Shown: positions 1 to 6,265 of the stretch, in pieces
Position numbering within the stretch: the stretch's first letter is position 1
Layout: each line of letters begins with the position of its first letter
Assembly: GCA_002309635.1 (NCBI GenBank)
Contig: DBXO01000042.1
Span: forward strand, 1,770-27,925
Direction: 5' to 3'
Length of the DNA stretch: 26,156 nt
Origin: Ruminococcus flavefaciens
GTDB taxonomy: Bacteria; Bacillota; Clostridia; Oscillospirales; Ruminococcaceae
Position numbers and translations under genes: made by a program
The notes under the pieces: generated by a model
Told to the model about the DNA's origin: nothing
The model's input: the letters and a program-made list of their open reading frames with translations, nothing else
The model's database searches: none

Positions 1-993
1 AGGTCCGTTCCAAACAACAGTCTTTGCAGACTTAGCAGCATCTGCGAATACAGCAGCTGTCTTGGGACCGATATCAAGACCCATCTTGTCAGCAGGAATC
101 TTGTCAGCGTCAACGTAGTCTACTGCGATCTCTGCGTCGATCGGATCAGGGAATGAATCTGCGATAGCTGTATCAACAGGAAGAAGGATCTTCTTGCCGA
201 GCTTCTCAGCCTTTGCAAGCATTTCCTTGCAGTAATCAAGCTTCTCGTCGTCAACGAGAGACTTACCGATTGAACCGCCCTGTGCCTTTATGAATGTATA
301 AGCCATACCGCCGCCGATGATAAGTGTATCACACTTTTCAAGGAGATTAGAGATAACATTGAGCTTGTCAGCTACCTTAGCGCCGCCGAGGATAGCAACA
401 AAGGGTCTCTCGGGAACCTCTACCGCATTACCGAGATACTGGATCTCCTTCTGCATGAGGTAACCTACAGCAGTTTCCTTAACGAACTTTGTTACGCCTG
501 CTGTTGAAGCATGTGCTCTGTGAGCAGAACCGAAAGCGTCCATAACGAATACTTCGCCGTCGATAAGATCAGCAAGCTCCTTTGAGAACTGCTCGCCGTT
601 CTTTGTCTCCTCGTCGCCGCGGAAACGAGTATTTTCAAGAACAACTATCTCGCCGTCATTCATTGCAGCAACTGCCTTCTTGGCGTTCTCGCCTACAACA
701 GTATCGTCAGCAGCAAAAGTAACCTTTGTATTTACGAGCTCGCCCAGTCTCTTAGCTGCGGGAGCAAGTGAGAACTTAGCCTCGGGACCGTTCTTCGGCT
801 TGCCGAGATGCGAGCAGAGAACAACCTTTGCACCGTTCTCAACGAGCTTATTGATAGTGGGAAGAGCAGCCTGGATTCTGTTATCGTTTGTGATAACGCC
901 GTCCTTCATAGGAACGTTGAAGTCTACTCTTACGAGAACCTTTCTGCCCTTAACGTTAATGTCTTCTACTGTAACCTTGTTTAATCCTGCCAT
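1..993 (-). CDS. pgk: Phosphoglycerate kinase, 3' end outside window
   Basis: Glycolytic enzyme that transfers the phosphate of 1,3-bisphosphoglycerate to ADP, making ATP and 3-phosphoglycerate in the cytoplasm. The reading frame starts at ATG 991-993 and stays open for 331 codons to the window edge. The N-terminus carries the family signature VLVRVDFNVPMKDG followed by NDNRI. The last visible residues are the VVWNGP stretch that precedes the MGVFE segment in the family, so about 65-70 C-terminal residues, including the nucleotide-binding GGGDS loop, lie outside. An AAAGGA ribosome binding site sits about 10 nt before the ATG. A promoter and a Rex-like operator lie upstream. Identity is very secure; downstream partners cannot be seen. 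Confidence 0.97.
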   Translation of the reverse strand, partial: MAGLNKVTVEDINVKGRKVLVRVDFNVPMKDGVITNDNRIQAALPTINKLVENGAKVVLCSHLGKPKNGPEAKFSLAPAAKRLGELVNTKVTFAADDTVVGENAKKAVAAMNDGEIVVLENTRFRGDEETKNGEQFSKELADLIDGEVFVMDAFGSAHRAHASTAGVTKFVKETAVGYLMQKEIQYLGNAVEVPERPFVAILGGAKVADKLNVISNLLEKCDTLIIGGGMAYTFIKAQGGSIGKSLVDDEKLDYCKEMLAKAEKLGKKILLPVDTAIADSFPDPIDAEIAVDYVDADKIPADKMGLDIGPKTAAVFADAAKSAKTVVWNGP

Positions 994-1035
994 GGGTATG
1001 ACATCCTTTCGTTATAATAAATTACATAATTGGTG

Positions 1036-1053
1036 TTGTTATATTATTAACAA
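1036..1053. promoter_or_regulatory. Probable Rex operator upstream of pgk
   Basis: The 18-bp inverted repeat TTGTTATATTATTAACAA matches the clostridial Rex consensus TTGTTAANNNNTTAACAA at 13 of 14 defined positions. It lies just downstream of the pgk -10 box, at about +6 to +23 of the inferred transcript, a classic repressor roadblock position. Rex senses the NADH/NAD+ ratio, and glycolytic genes belong to its regulon in many Clostridia (established knowledge). That a Rex protein binds here is inference; no rex gene is in the window. Confidence 0.72.
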
Positions 1054-1064
1054 CGTACATTTCT

Positions 1065-1093
1065 ATTTTACACTATTTCAAGTTATTTTGCAA
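1065..1093 (-). promoter_or_regulatory. Promoter of pgk
   Basis: On the minus strand a -35 box TTGCAA (1088-1093), a 17-bp spacer and a -10 box TAAAAT (1065-1070) resemble a sigma-A promoter. Transcription would begin near 1058, leaving a 5' leader of about 65 nt before pgk. Confidence 0.65.
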
Positions 1094-1169
1094 GTATTTC
1101 CTCAATATTTTTCATCTTAAACATGAAAACTTTTTGTTACGGAGCATAATATATCAAAAATGCCCTGTT

Positions 1170-1931
1170 CTACGCAAGGAAATCCATACTGAGATCATAA
1201 AAGCTGTCCGGATTTGTCAGCATTGCCGGGTGATCGCCGCTGTCAAACAGGTTCATCCTGCCATTCGGCACTTTTTTCAGTATATCTCCGTATACCTTTT
1301 CGTAGTAATTATCGGAGATACTGTACATGAAACTGTCCTTTTTACTTCCCGTCAGTAAAACTTCAGCTCTCAGTTCACTGAACGGTCTGTGGAAAAAGCT
1401 GACTATCTCGTTTCCGTGCCTTATGACAGCCGATGTATCATTTGCAACAATCTGCTCCCAGTCATATCCGTGCATATAGGCGTAGAAGCCTCTTGCCCCT
1501 GCGTCGTTCAAGGCTCTTCTGCGGTCTGTAAGAAGATTCTCCGTGAATCTTCTGTCTGCCTTTTCTCCCTCAAAGCTGTCGGCAATGACCTTTTCCACCA
1601 GTTCCGGAGCTTCAAGAGCCACATTCAGCGCGACAAGAGCTCCGCCGCTGCTGCCGATAATGTTTACCTTTCCGTACTGCTTATATTTCAGGAACGCTAT
1701 TACCTGCTGTGCCTCATAAAACCAAAGGTCAGCGGGAAATGCACTTAATCTGTCAAAATTACCGTGTCCGAGAAAGTCTATAAGCACTACCTTGAAGTCA
1801 GCTGTGTACTTATTGGATATTTCTCCGAACATTTTTGAAGAAGCCGTATTTCCGTGAAGAAATAGCAATGGCTTTCCGCTGCCCGATTCCTCGTAATATA
1901 TATTTTTGTCCTCAAATGTAAAAAAGCTCAT
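1170..1931 (-). CDS. Alpha/beta hydrolase family protein
   Basis: A 253-residue cytoplasmic alpha/beta-fold hydrolase. Visible family marks are the oxyanion region LFLHGNTAS (residues 23-31), the nucleophile elbow GSSGG (93-97, Ser95), a candidate catalytic Asp199 in TGSKKD and the catalytic His234 in SGDHP. There is no signal peptide. The substrate cannot be told: the family includes esterases, lipases, haloperoxidase-like and C–C bond hydrolases. The gene is monocistronic, diverges from trmO and has a consensus sigma-A promoter. An AAAGGATG ribosome binding site lies about 9 nt before the ATG. No convincing terminator was found between it and pgk. Confidence 0.88.
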   Translation of the reverse strand: MSFFTFEDKNIYYEESGSGKPLLFLHGNTASSKMFGEISNKYTADFKVVLIDFLGHGNFDRLSAFPADLWFYEAQQVIAFLKYKQYGKVNIIGSSGGALVALNVALEAPELVEKVIADSFEGEKADRRFTENLLTDRRRALNDAGARGFYAYMHGYDWEQIVANDTSAVIRHGNEIVSFFHRPFSELRAEVLLTGSKKDSFMYSISDNYYEKVYGDILKKVPNGRMNLFDSGDHPAMLTNPDSFYDLSMDFLA

Positions 1932-1966
1932 ACTGTATCATCCTTTTCAGCATTGTCCATGAATCG

Positions 1967-1995
1967 ATTATACACGATACCCAGCGTTATGTCAA
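1967..1995 (-). promoter_or_regulatory. Consensus sigma-A promoter of the hydrolase gene
   Basis: Minus-strand TTGACA (1990-1995), a 17-bp spacer and TATAAT (1967-1972): both hexamers match consensus exactly and the spacing is optimal. It fires leftwards into the alpha/beta hydrolase gene with a leader of about 30 nt. Confidence 0.88.
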
Positions 1996-2021
1996 TATTT
2001 CAAATGTGCTTTTGCTCCGCA

Positions 2022-2050
2022 TTGACAAAGCTCCCCGTATCATGTATAAT
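2022..2050 (+). promoter_or_regulatory. Consensus sigma-A promoter of trmO
   Basis: Plus-strand TTGACA (2022-2027), a 17-bp spacer and TATAAT (2045-2050), again an exact match at both boxes. It diverges from the hydrolase promoter, with the two -35 boxes 26 bp apart. The trmO leader is about 28 nt. Confidence 0.9.
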
Positions 2051-2084
2051 TTGAATATATAATACGTATTAAGGGGTGAAGCAA

Positions 2085-2540
2085 ATGGAAAACATCGTCA
2101 TGTCGCCCATAGGCTACGTTAAAAACAATGTTTCCGAAAGGAAAGACACTGCATGGGGCGGCGATATATCATCTATCATACTTAAAGCCGAATACTGCTT
2201 GGGTCTAACGGGACTTGAGGATTTTTCCCATGCGATAGTACTGTTTTACCTTGACAAAGCCGGCTATATCAAAGAAAAGCATTTGCTGAGAAGGCCTCAA
2301 AATCGCGAGGAAATGCCGGAAGTTGGCATATTTTCTCAGCGCTGCAAGGACAGACCGAACAAAATAGGCATGACTTCTGTTGAAATAGTATCTGTATCAG
2401 ATGACAAGCTCGTTGTAAAAGGGCTTGACGCTGTAGACGGAACTCCCGTTCTTGATATAAAGCCCTATTATCCTGTTTATGATAAAAAGGAAGCCAAAGT
2501 ACCCGAATGGGTAGAGCGTTTAATGGAACAATACTTCTGA
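2085..2540 (+). CDS. trmO: TrmO/YaeB-family tRNA N6-methyltransferase
   Basis: Likely SAM-dependent enzyme that N6-methylates threonylcarbamoyladenosine at tRNA position 37 (m6t6A), a beta-barrel methyltransferase family also called YaeB/TsaA. The 151-residue product begins with the family opening MSPIGYV, carries DRPNKIG, a variant of the usual RPNPIG loop, and has the conserved DGTPVLDIKPYYP segment near the C-terminus. It is shorter than E. coli TrmO (about 235 residues), as is common for Gram-positive homologues. A GTG start at 2076 is possible, but AAGGGG at 2071-2076 sits 8 nt before ATG 2085, so that ATG is chosen. It is the only plus-strand gene here. Target specificity is inferred from the family. 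Confidence 0.85.
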   Translation: MENIVMSPIGYVKNNVSERKDTAWGGDISSIILKAEYCLGLTGLEDFSHAIVLFYLDKAGYIKEKHLLRRPQNREEMPEVGIFSQRCKDRPNKIGMTSVEIVSVSDDKLVVKGLDAVDGTPVLDIKPYYPVYDKKEAKVPEWVERLMEQYF

Positions 2541-2553
2541 ATATAAAAACAAA

Positions 2554-2592
2554 CCCGAAAGCAGTTAATTTACTGCCTTCGGGTATTTTTAT
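2554..2592. terminator. Bidirectional terminator between trmO and oadB
   Basis: A 12-bp stem with one mismatch (2554-2565 pairing with 2572-2583) and a 6-nt loop is followed by TATTTTTATAT on the plus strand and by a T-rich GTTTTTATATTC on the minus strand. It lies between two convergent genes and can stop transcription of both. Confidence 0.85.
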
Positions 2593-2599
2593 ATTGTTA

Positions 2600-3817
2600 T
2601 CACTTGAATACAGCAAGAAGGAATCCTGCTGCGATAGCTGAACCGATAACGCCTGCAACGTTCGGTCCCATAGCGTGCATGAGCAGGAAGTTTGAAGGAT
2701 TAGCCTTCTGACCTTCCATCTGTGATACACGGGCAGCCATAGGAACAGCAGAAACGCCTGCGGAACCGATAAGAGGATTTATCTTGCCGCCTGATACTTT
2801 GTACATGATCTTTCCGACAAGAAGTCCGCCTACAGTAGAGAAGCAGAATGCTGTAAGACCGAGAACTATGATCTTTATGGTCTCGAGCGAGAGGAAACGC
2901 TCGGCAGCTGTTGTTGCGCCGACCGAGATTCCGAGGAATACAGTTACAATATTCATAAGAGCATTCTGTACTGTATCGGAAAGTCGCTCTGTAACTCCGC
3001 ACTCTCTCCAGAGATTTCCCAGCATAAGGCAGCCGATAAGGGGAGCTGTTGAGGGAAGAAGCAGGATAACGAACATTGCGACAATGATTGGGAATAGGAT
3101 CTTTTCTGTCTTTGATACCACACGTGACTGTTCCATTTTAACCTCGCGCTCCTTCTTTGTTGTGAGAAGCTTCATGAGAGGAGGCTGGATCATAGGAATA
3201 AGAGCCATGTATGAGTAAGCAGCGATAGCAATAGGTCCGAGAAGCTCGGGTGCGAGCTTTGTGGTAAGGAAGATAGCTGTAGGACCGTCGGCACCGCCGA
3301 TGATACCGATAGAAGCAGCCTGATTACCGCTGAATCCAAGGCATACAGCACCGAAGAATGCAAGGAATACGCCCATCTGAGCAGCAGCTCCGAGGAGGAG
3401 GCTCTTGGGATTGGATATGAGAGGACCAAAGTCTGTCATAGCTCCGACACCCATGAATATGAGCGACGGGTAGATTCCTGCCTTTACACCGATGTAAAGG
3501 ATATCAAGGAGTCCGCCGTGTGCCATTATAGCTCCGTAACTGTGATAAGACTCACTGGCAGGATCCAGGAATTCATCCCACAGATTCATATGATAAAGTG
3601 CGTCCGATGAGCCTGCTCCGAAATAGGAGAGGTTAACAAGAAGACAACCGAATGCGATACCTACAAGAAGAAGCGGCTCGAATTTCTTCTTTATGCCAAG
3701 ATAAAGCAGAACGCAGGAAATAACGATCATCAGGAGGTTTTTCCAGCCGCCGTCAATGAGAAAGCTGTGGAAACCCGAGCCTTCCCATAGGGTTTTAAGG
3801 GTCTCAAGAATGTCCAT
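2600..3817 (-). CDS. oadB: Na+-translocating decarboxylase beta subunit
   Basis: Integral membrane subunit of a biotin-dependent sodium pump (oxaloacetate, methylmalonyl-CoA or glutaconyl-CoA decarboxylase family). It decarboxylates carboxybiotin and couples this to Na+ export. The 405-residue protein is strongly hydrophobic with many membrane segments. It carries GGADGPTAIF with Asp177, equivalent to the Na+-site Asp203 of Klebsiella OadB, and the family-typical Pro/Gly-rich FMGVGAMTDFGPLISNP near residue 130. Its start is just after the biotin carrier gene (13-nt gap) with an AGGAGG site. It is the last gene of a four-gene operon and ends at the bidirectional terminator. The family is certain; which acid is decarboxylated depends on the alpha subunit. 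Confidence 0.94.
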   Translation of the reverse strand: MDILETLKTLWEGSGFHSFLIDGGWKNLLMIVISCVLLYLGIKKKFEPLLLVGIAFGCLLVNLSYFGAGSSDALYHMNLWDEFLDPASESYHSYGAIMAHGGLLDILYIGVKAGIYPSLIFMGVGAMTDFGPLISNPKSLLLGAAAQMGVFLAFFGAVCLGFSGNQAASIGIIGGADGPTAIFLTTKLAPELLGPIAIAAYSYMALIPMIQPPLMKLLTTKKEREVKMEQSRVVSKTEKILFPIIVAMFVILLLPSTAPLIGCLMLGNLWRECGVTERLSDTVQNALMNIVTVFLGISVGATTAAERFLSLETIKIIVLGLTAFCFSTVGGLLVGKIMYKVSGGKINPLIGSAGVSAVPMAARVSQMEGQKANPSNFLLMHAMGPNVAGVIGSAIAAGFLLAVFK

Positions 3818-3830
3818 TTATGCGACCTCC

Positions 3831-4229
3831 TTATGCTATAACAACAAGAGGAGCGCCTGTATCAACAACAGAACCCTTGCTTGTAACTACCTGAGCGACG
3901 GTACCGTCCTTGGGAGCTACTATTTCATTTTCCATCTTCATAGCTTCGAGAATAACAAGTATCTGACCTGCCTTTACCGTATCTCCCTGCGCAACGTCTA
4001 CTCTGATGATGTTGCCCGGCATGGGAGCGGTAACAGTCTCGCCTGCTGCAAGATTTACCGGAGCTGCAGGTGCAGGAGCAGCTGCGGCAGCGGGTACAGC
4101 GGCAGCAACAGGAGCAACAGCTGCGGCAGGCGCAGGTGCAAGTGCCTCGTATTCGTCAAGGAGAACAGCTTTTCCCTGTTCTACCTCTACTTCGTATGTC
4201 TTACCGTTAAGTGTAACTTTATACTTCAT
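3831..4229 (-). CDS. Biotin carboxyl carrier protein of the decarboxylase
   Basis: A 132-residue stand-alone biotinyl protein that shuttles CO2 from the carboxyltransferase to the membrane beta subunit. Residues 1-25 form a short beta-rich N-terminal piece. Residues 31-57 are an almost pure Ala/Pro/Val flexible linker, and residues 62-132 are the biotinyl domain with EAMKMEN, Lys98 being the biotin attachment site. In classic OadA this domain is fused to the alpha subunit; here it is a separate gene, as in methylmalonyl-CoA and glutaconyl-CoA decarboxylases (MmdC/GcdC). Its ATG lies 2 nt past the stop codon of the upstream small subunit, indicating tight co-translation. Confidence 0.93.
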   Translation of the reverse strand: MKYKVTLNGKTYEVEVEQGKAVLLDEYEALAPAPAAAVAPVAAAVPAAAAAPAPAAPVNLAAGETVTAPMPGNIIRVDVAQGDTVKAGQILVILEAMKMENEIVAPKDGTVAQVVTSKGSVVDTGAPLVVIA

Positions 4230-4231
4230 GA

Positions 4232-4627
4232 TTATTTGACCTCCTTAATGGAAATAAAGTGCAGCTCATTGAGCGGCTTCTGCATTTTATCGGCTACGAT
4301 AGCCATTATCATTGCAGCTTCCTTATCAGGAACGTCAAAGAGCTTAACGTGACCTGCCGAACCCGGTGCGAGGGGGAGCTCAGCCTTTGCTTCAGCCTGT
4401 ACGGGAGCAGCCTTTTCGGCAGCCTTACTTGCAGCAGCTTTCCTTGCAGCCTCTTCCTTTTCGTTCTTTGACTTGAAGTAGGCGCCTGTACAGTAAAGAA
4501 CGGCCATAAGACAAACAAGTCCCGCAAAAACAACAGCATAACCGAAAACAGCTGTTATTGCAGCGTCTCCGATAGTAATGTCCTTTAATCCTTCGGCTGC
4601 GGCAGAAAGAATGATATTATCAACCAT
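4232..4627 (-). CDS. OadG-like small membrane subunit
   Basis: A 131-residue small subunit (OadG/MmdD type) that anchors and stabilises the decarboxylase complex. One transmembrane helix lies at about residues 24-50. It is followed by a charged Lys/Glu/Ala-rich linker (52-85) and a C-terminal segment VKLFDVPDKEAAMIMAIVAD that probably docks to the carboxyltransferase. The first half is typical of OadG. The extended C-terminal region (about 90-131, ending ISIKEV) is of the kind seen in clostridial operons with a split biotin carrier. It is second in the operon, 12 nt after the carboxyltransferase stop. Family assignment rests on context plus the single-helix/linker layout. Confidence 0.82.
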   Translation of the reverse strand: MVDNIILSAAAEGLKDITIGDAAITAVFGYAVVFAGLVCLMAVLYCTGAYFKSKNEKEEAARKAAASKAAEKAAPVQAEAKAELPLAPGSAGHVKLFDVPDKEAAMIMAIVADKMQKPLNELHFISIKEVK

Positions 4628-4639
4628 GTTCCTTCCCCC

Positions 4640-6037
4640 TTACATAGCCTCGATAGTGTAAACCGCTTCGTTCTCTTCCTTTGCCTTGCGGTCCTTAAGG
4701 AACTTGAGAGTCTGATCGGGATAGCAGATATAGCTCATTACATCTTCCTCACTGCGGCACAGATCGCCCAGTGCTTCTCTTGCAGCCGCAAACTCCTCAC
4801 CTGTGCGCTTCTGGTCTTCTATACGGCAGTCAACAGCCTCGCTGTCGCCAAGTACCTTTTCAACCAGTTCCTGTGCGATAGGTGCGGGAGGATTACCGTA
4901 CTCGCCCTTGATGTAGTTCTTTATCTCCTTGGAGATGTTCTTGTATCTTTCGCCCACAAGAACGTTTGTTACAGCCTGATTGCCCACCATCTGCGAGAGA
5001 GGTGTAACAAGCGGAGGATAGCCCATATCAGCTCTTACCTTCGGAATCTCTGCAAGAGCAGCGTCGAACTTATCCATTGCGTGCATATCTGTAAGGTTTG
5101 CGATCATATTTGAAAGCATACCGCCTGGTACCTTGTAAACAAGAGCCTGAGCGTCAGTAGCAAGGCTCTTGGGATTGAGCTGGCCGTTGTCGATATACTT
5201 CTGCTTAATGGGCTTGAAGTAATCATTTACCTTATTAATGATATCCTCGTTAAGGCCGCTTTCAATGCCGTACTGGCTGAGAGCGTAGTACATTGTTTCT
5301 GTAGAAGGCTGTGAAGTACCTCCCGAGAAACATGATGTAGCGCAGTCGATAACGTCGATACCGGACTCGATAGCCTTTGTAAGGGTCATATAAGCCATGC
5401 CCGTTGTGCAGTGTGTATGAAGAATAAGAGTCATATCACCGATAGCGTCCTTGATGCCCTTGATAAGATGCTCAGCCTCATAAGGAGACATAGTACCTGC
5501 CATATCCTTGAGACAGATAGTATCAAAGCCCATTGTCTTGAGCTCCTTGCACATCTCGATATACTTGTCAACAGTATGGACCGGGCTCTGTGTGTATGAA
5601 ATACAGCCCGAAGCGATAGTCTTTTCAGTTGCGTACTTCTTTGTAGCGTTGAGAGCTGTCTCGATGTTTCTGAAATCGTTTAGAGCGTCGAAGATACGTA
5701 TAACATCGATGCCGTTCTTTATTGAGAGCTCAACGAACTTCTCAACTACGTCGTCGTGGTAGTGCTTATAGCCCAGAAGGTTCTGACCTCTGAGAAGCAT
5801 CTGAAGTCTGGTGTTCGGAAGATTCTTTCTGAGATTGCGAAGTCTCTCCCACGGGTCCTCGCCGAGGTAGCGCAGGCAGGAATCAAAGGTTGCTCCGCCC
5901 CAGCATTCGATAGAATAGTAACCTGCTTTGTCCATATCGGATAAGATTCCCTCATAATCCGAATAGGGCAGACGTGTAGCCATCAGCGACTGATTGGCGT
6001 CACGTAAAACGGTTTCTGTCAGTTGCACTTTTTTCAT
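4640..6037 (-). CDS. oadA: Decarboxylase carboxyltransferase (alpha) subunit
   Basis: Cytoplasmic carboxyltransferase that moves CO2 from the substrate, probably oxaloacetate, to biotin. The 465-residue protein is an OadA/PycB-type TIM barrel. LRDANQS contains Asp13, LKDMAG contains Lys177 (the carbamylated lysine in the family) and LHTHC supplies His207 and His209 as metal ligands. The GGTSQPSTE segment is also present. It stops before a biotinyl domain, which is encoded separately two genes downstream. ATG 6035-6037 is preferred over TTG 6041-6043 because GAGGAGG lies 7 nt before it. First gene of the operon, behind a roughly 100-nt leader. A role as pyruvate carboxylase subunit B is the main alternative, but the oadB partner favours a decarboxylase. 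Confidence 0.92.
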   Translation of the reverse strand: MKKVQLTETVLRDANQSLMATRLPYSDYEGILSDMDKAGYYSIECWGGATFDSCLRYLGEDPWERLRNLRKNLPNTRLQMLLRGQNLLGYKHYHDDVVEKFVELSIKNGIDVIRIFDALNDFRNIETALNATKKYATEKTIASGCISYTQSPVHTVDKYIEMCKELKTMGFDTICLKDMAGTMSPYEAEHLIKGIKDAIGDMTLILHTHCTTGMAYMTLTKAIESGIDVIDCATSCFSGGTSQPSTETMYYALSQYGIESGLNEDIINKVNDYFKPIKQKYIDNGQLNPKSLATDAQALVYKVPGGMLSNMIANLTDMHAMDKFDAALAEIPKVRADMGYPPLVTPLSQMVGNQAVTNVLVGERYKNISKEIKNYIKGEYGNPPAPIAQELVEKVLGDSEAVDCRIEDQKRTGEEFAAAREALGDLCRSEEDVMSYICYPDQTLKFLKDRKAKEENEAVYTIEAM

Positions 6038-6061
6038 GTACAAGCCTCCTCAAAATATAAA

Positions 6062-6107
6062 TCTGCATAGCAGAAAAAATATACTATGTTTCCTTTTAAA
6101 GGAACAT
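6062..6107 (-). promoter_or_regulatory. Leader stem-loops upstream of oad operon
   Basis: The 5' leader holds two inverted repeats. The first pairs 6086-6096 with 6098-6107 (core TTCCTTT/AAAGGAA, one bulge) and is followed in the transcript by a U-rich run. The second pairs 6062-6066 with 6070-6074 (TCTGC/GCAGA, 3-nt loop). They could be a protein operator or a leader RNA structure. No known riboswitch class was recognised. Confidence 0.4.
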
Positions 6108-6145
6108 GGATCATTACATTCCTGCAAAAAATCCAATCAAAATCA

Positions 6146-6174
6146 ATTATAACATATTGAATTAGAAATTTCCA
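6146..6174 (-). promoter_or_regulatory. Promoter of the oad operon
   Basis: Minus-strand TGTTATAAT is a perfect extended -10 (hexamer 6146-6151, TG at 6153-6154). A weak -35 TGGAAA (6169-6174) lies 17 bp upstream. Transcription would start near 6139, giving a leader of about 100 nt. The 228-bp region between oadA and the GTPase–nuclease gene is otherwise AT-rich, without an ORF. Confidence 0.7.
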
Positions 6175-6234
6175 GTATTTTTCTAAATTTTATATTTATT
6201 TTTTATATTAAACAAATTGTGCTGTTTATAAAAC

Positions 6235-6262
6235 AAAAAGACTTGCATTTGCAAGTCTTTTT
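6235..6262 (-). terminator. Terminator of the GTPase–nuclease gene
   Basis: A perfect 12-bp stem (6235-6246 with 6251-6262) closes a 4-nt loop. Read on the minus strand it is A7–hairpin–TTTTTGTTTT and begins 4 nt after the stop codon of the upstream gene. It is also nearly symmetrical in sequence. Confidence 0.88.
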
Positions 6263-6265
6263 TTG

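Noticed and set aside
1108..1129. AT-rich inverted repeat (TTTTCAT/ATGAAAA) as terminator of the hydrolase gene
   Set aside because: The stem has almost no GC pairs and no proper T-run after it on the minus strand.
2076..2084. GTG start of trmO nine bases upstream
   Set aside because: It would place the start codon inside the AAGGGGTG ribosome binding site; ATG 2085 has correct spacing.
4060..4140. GC-rich repeats in the biotin carrier gene as a tandem repeat element
   Set aside because: They encode the normal Ala/Pro flexible linker of biotin carrier proteins.
6038..6043. TTG start of oadA two codons upstream
   Set aside because: GAGGAGG is too close to the TTG and ideally spaced to the ATG at 6035-6037.
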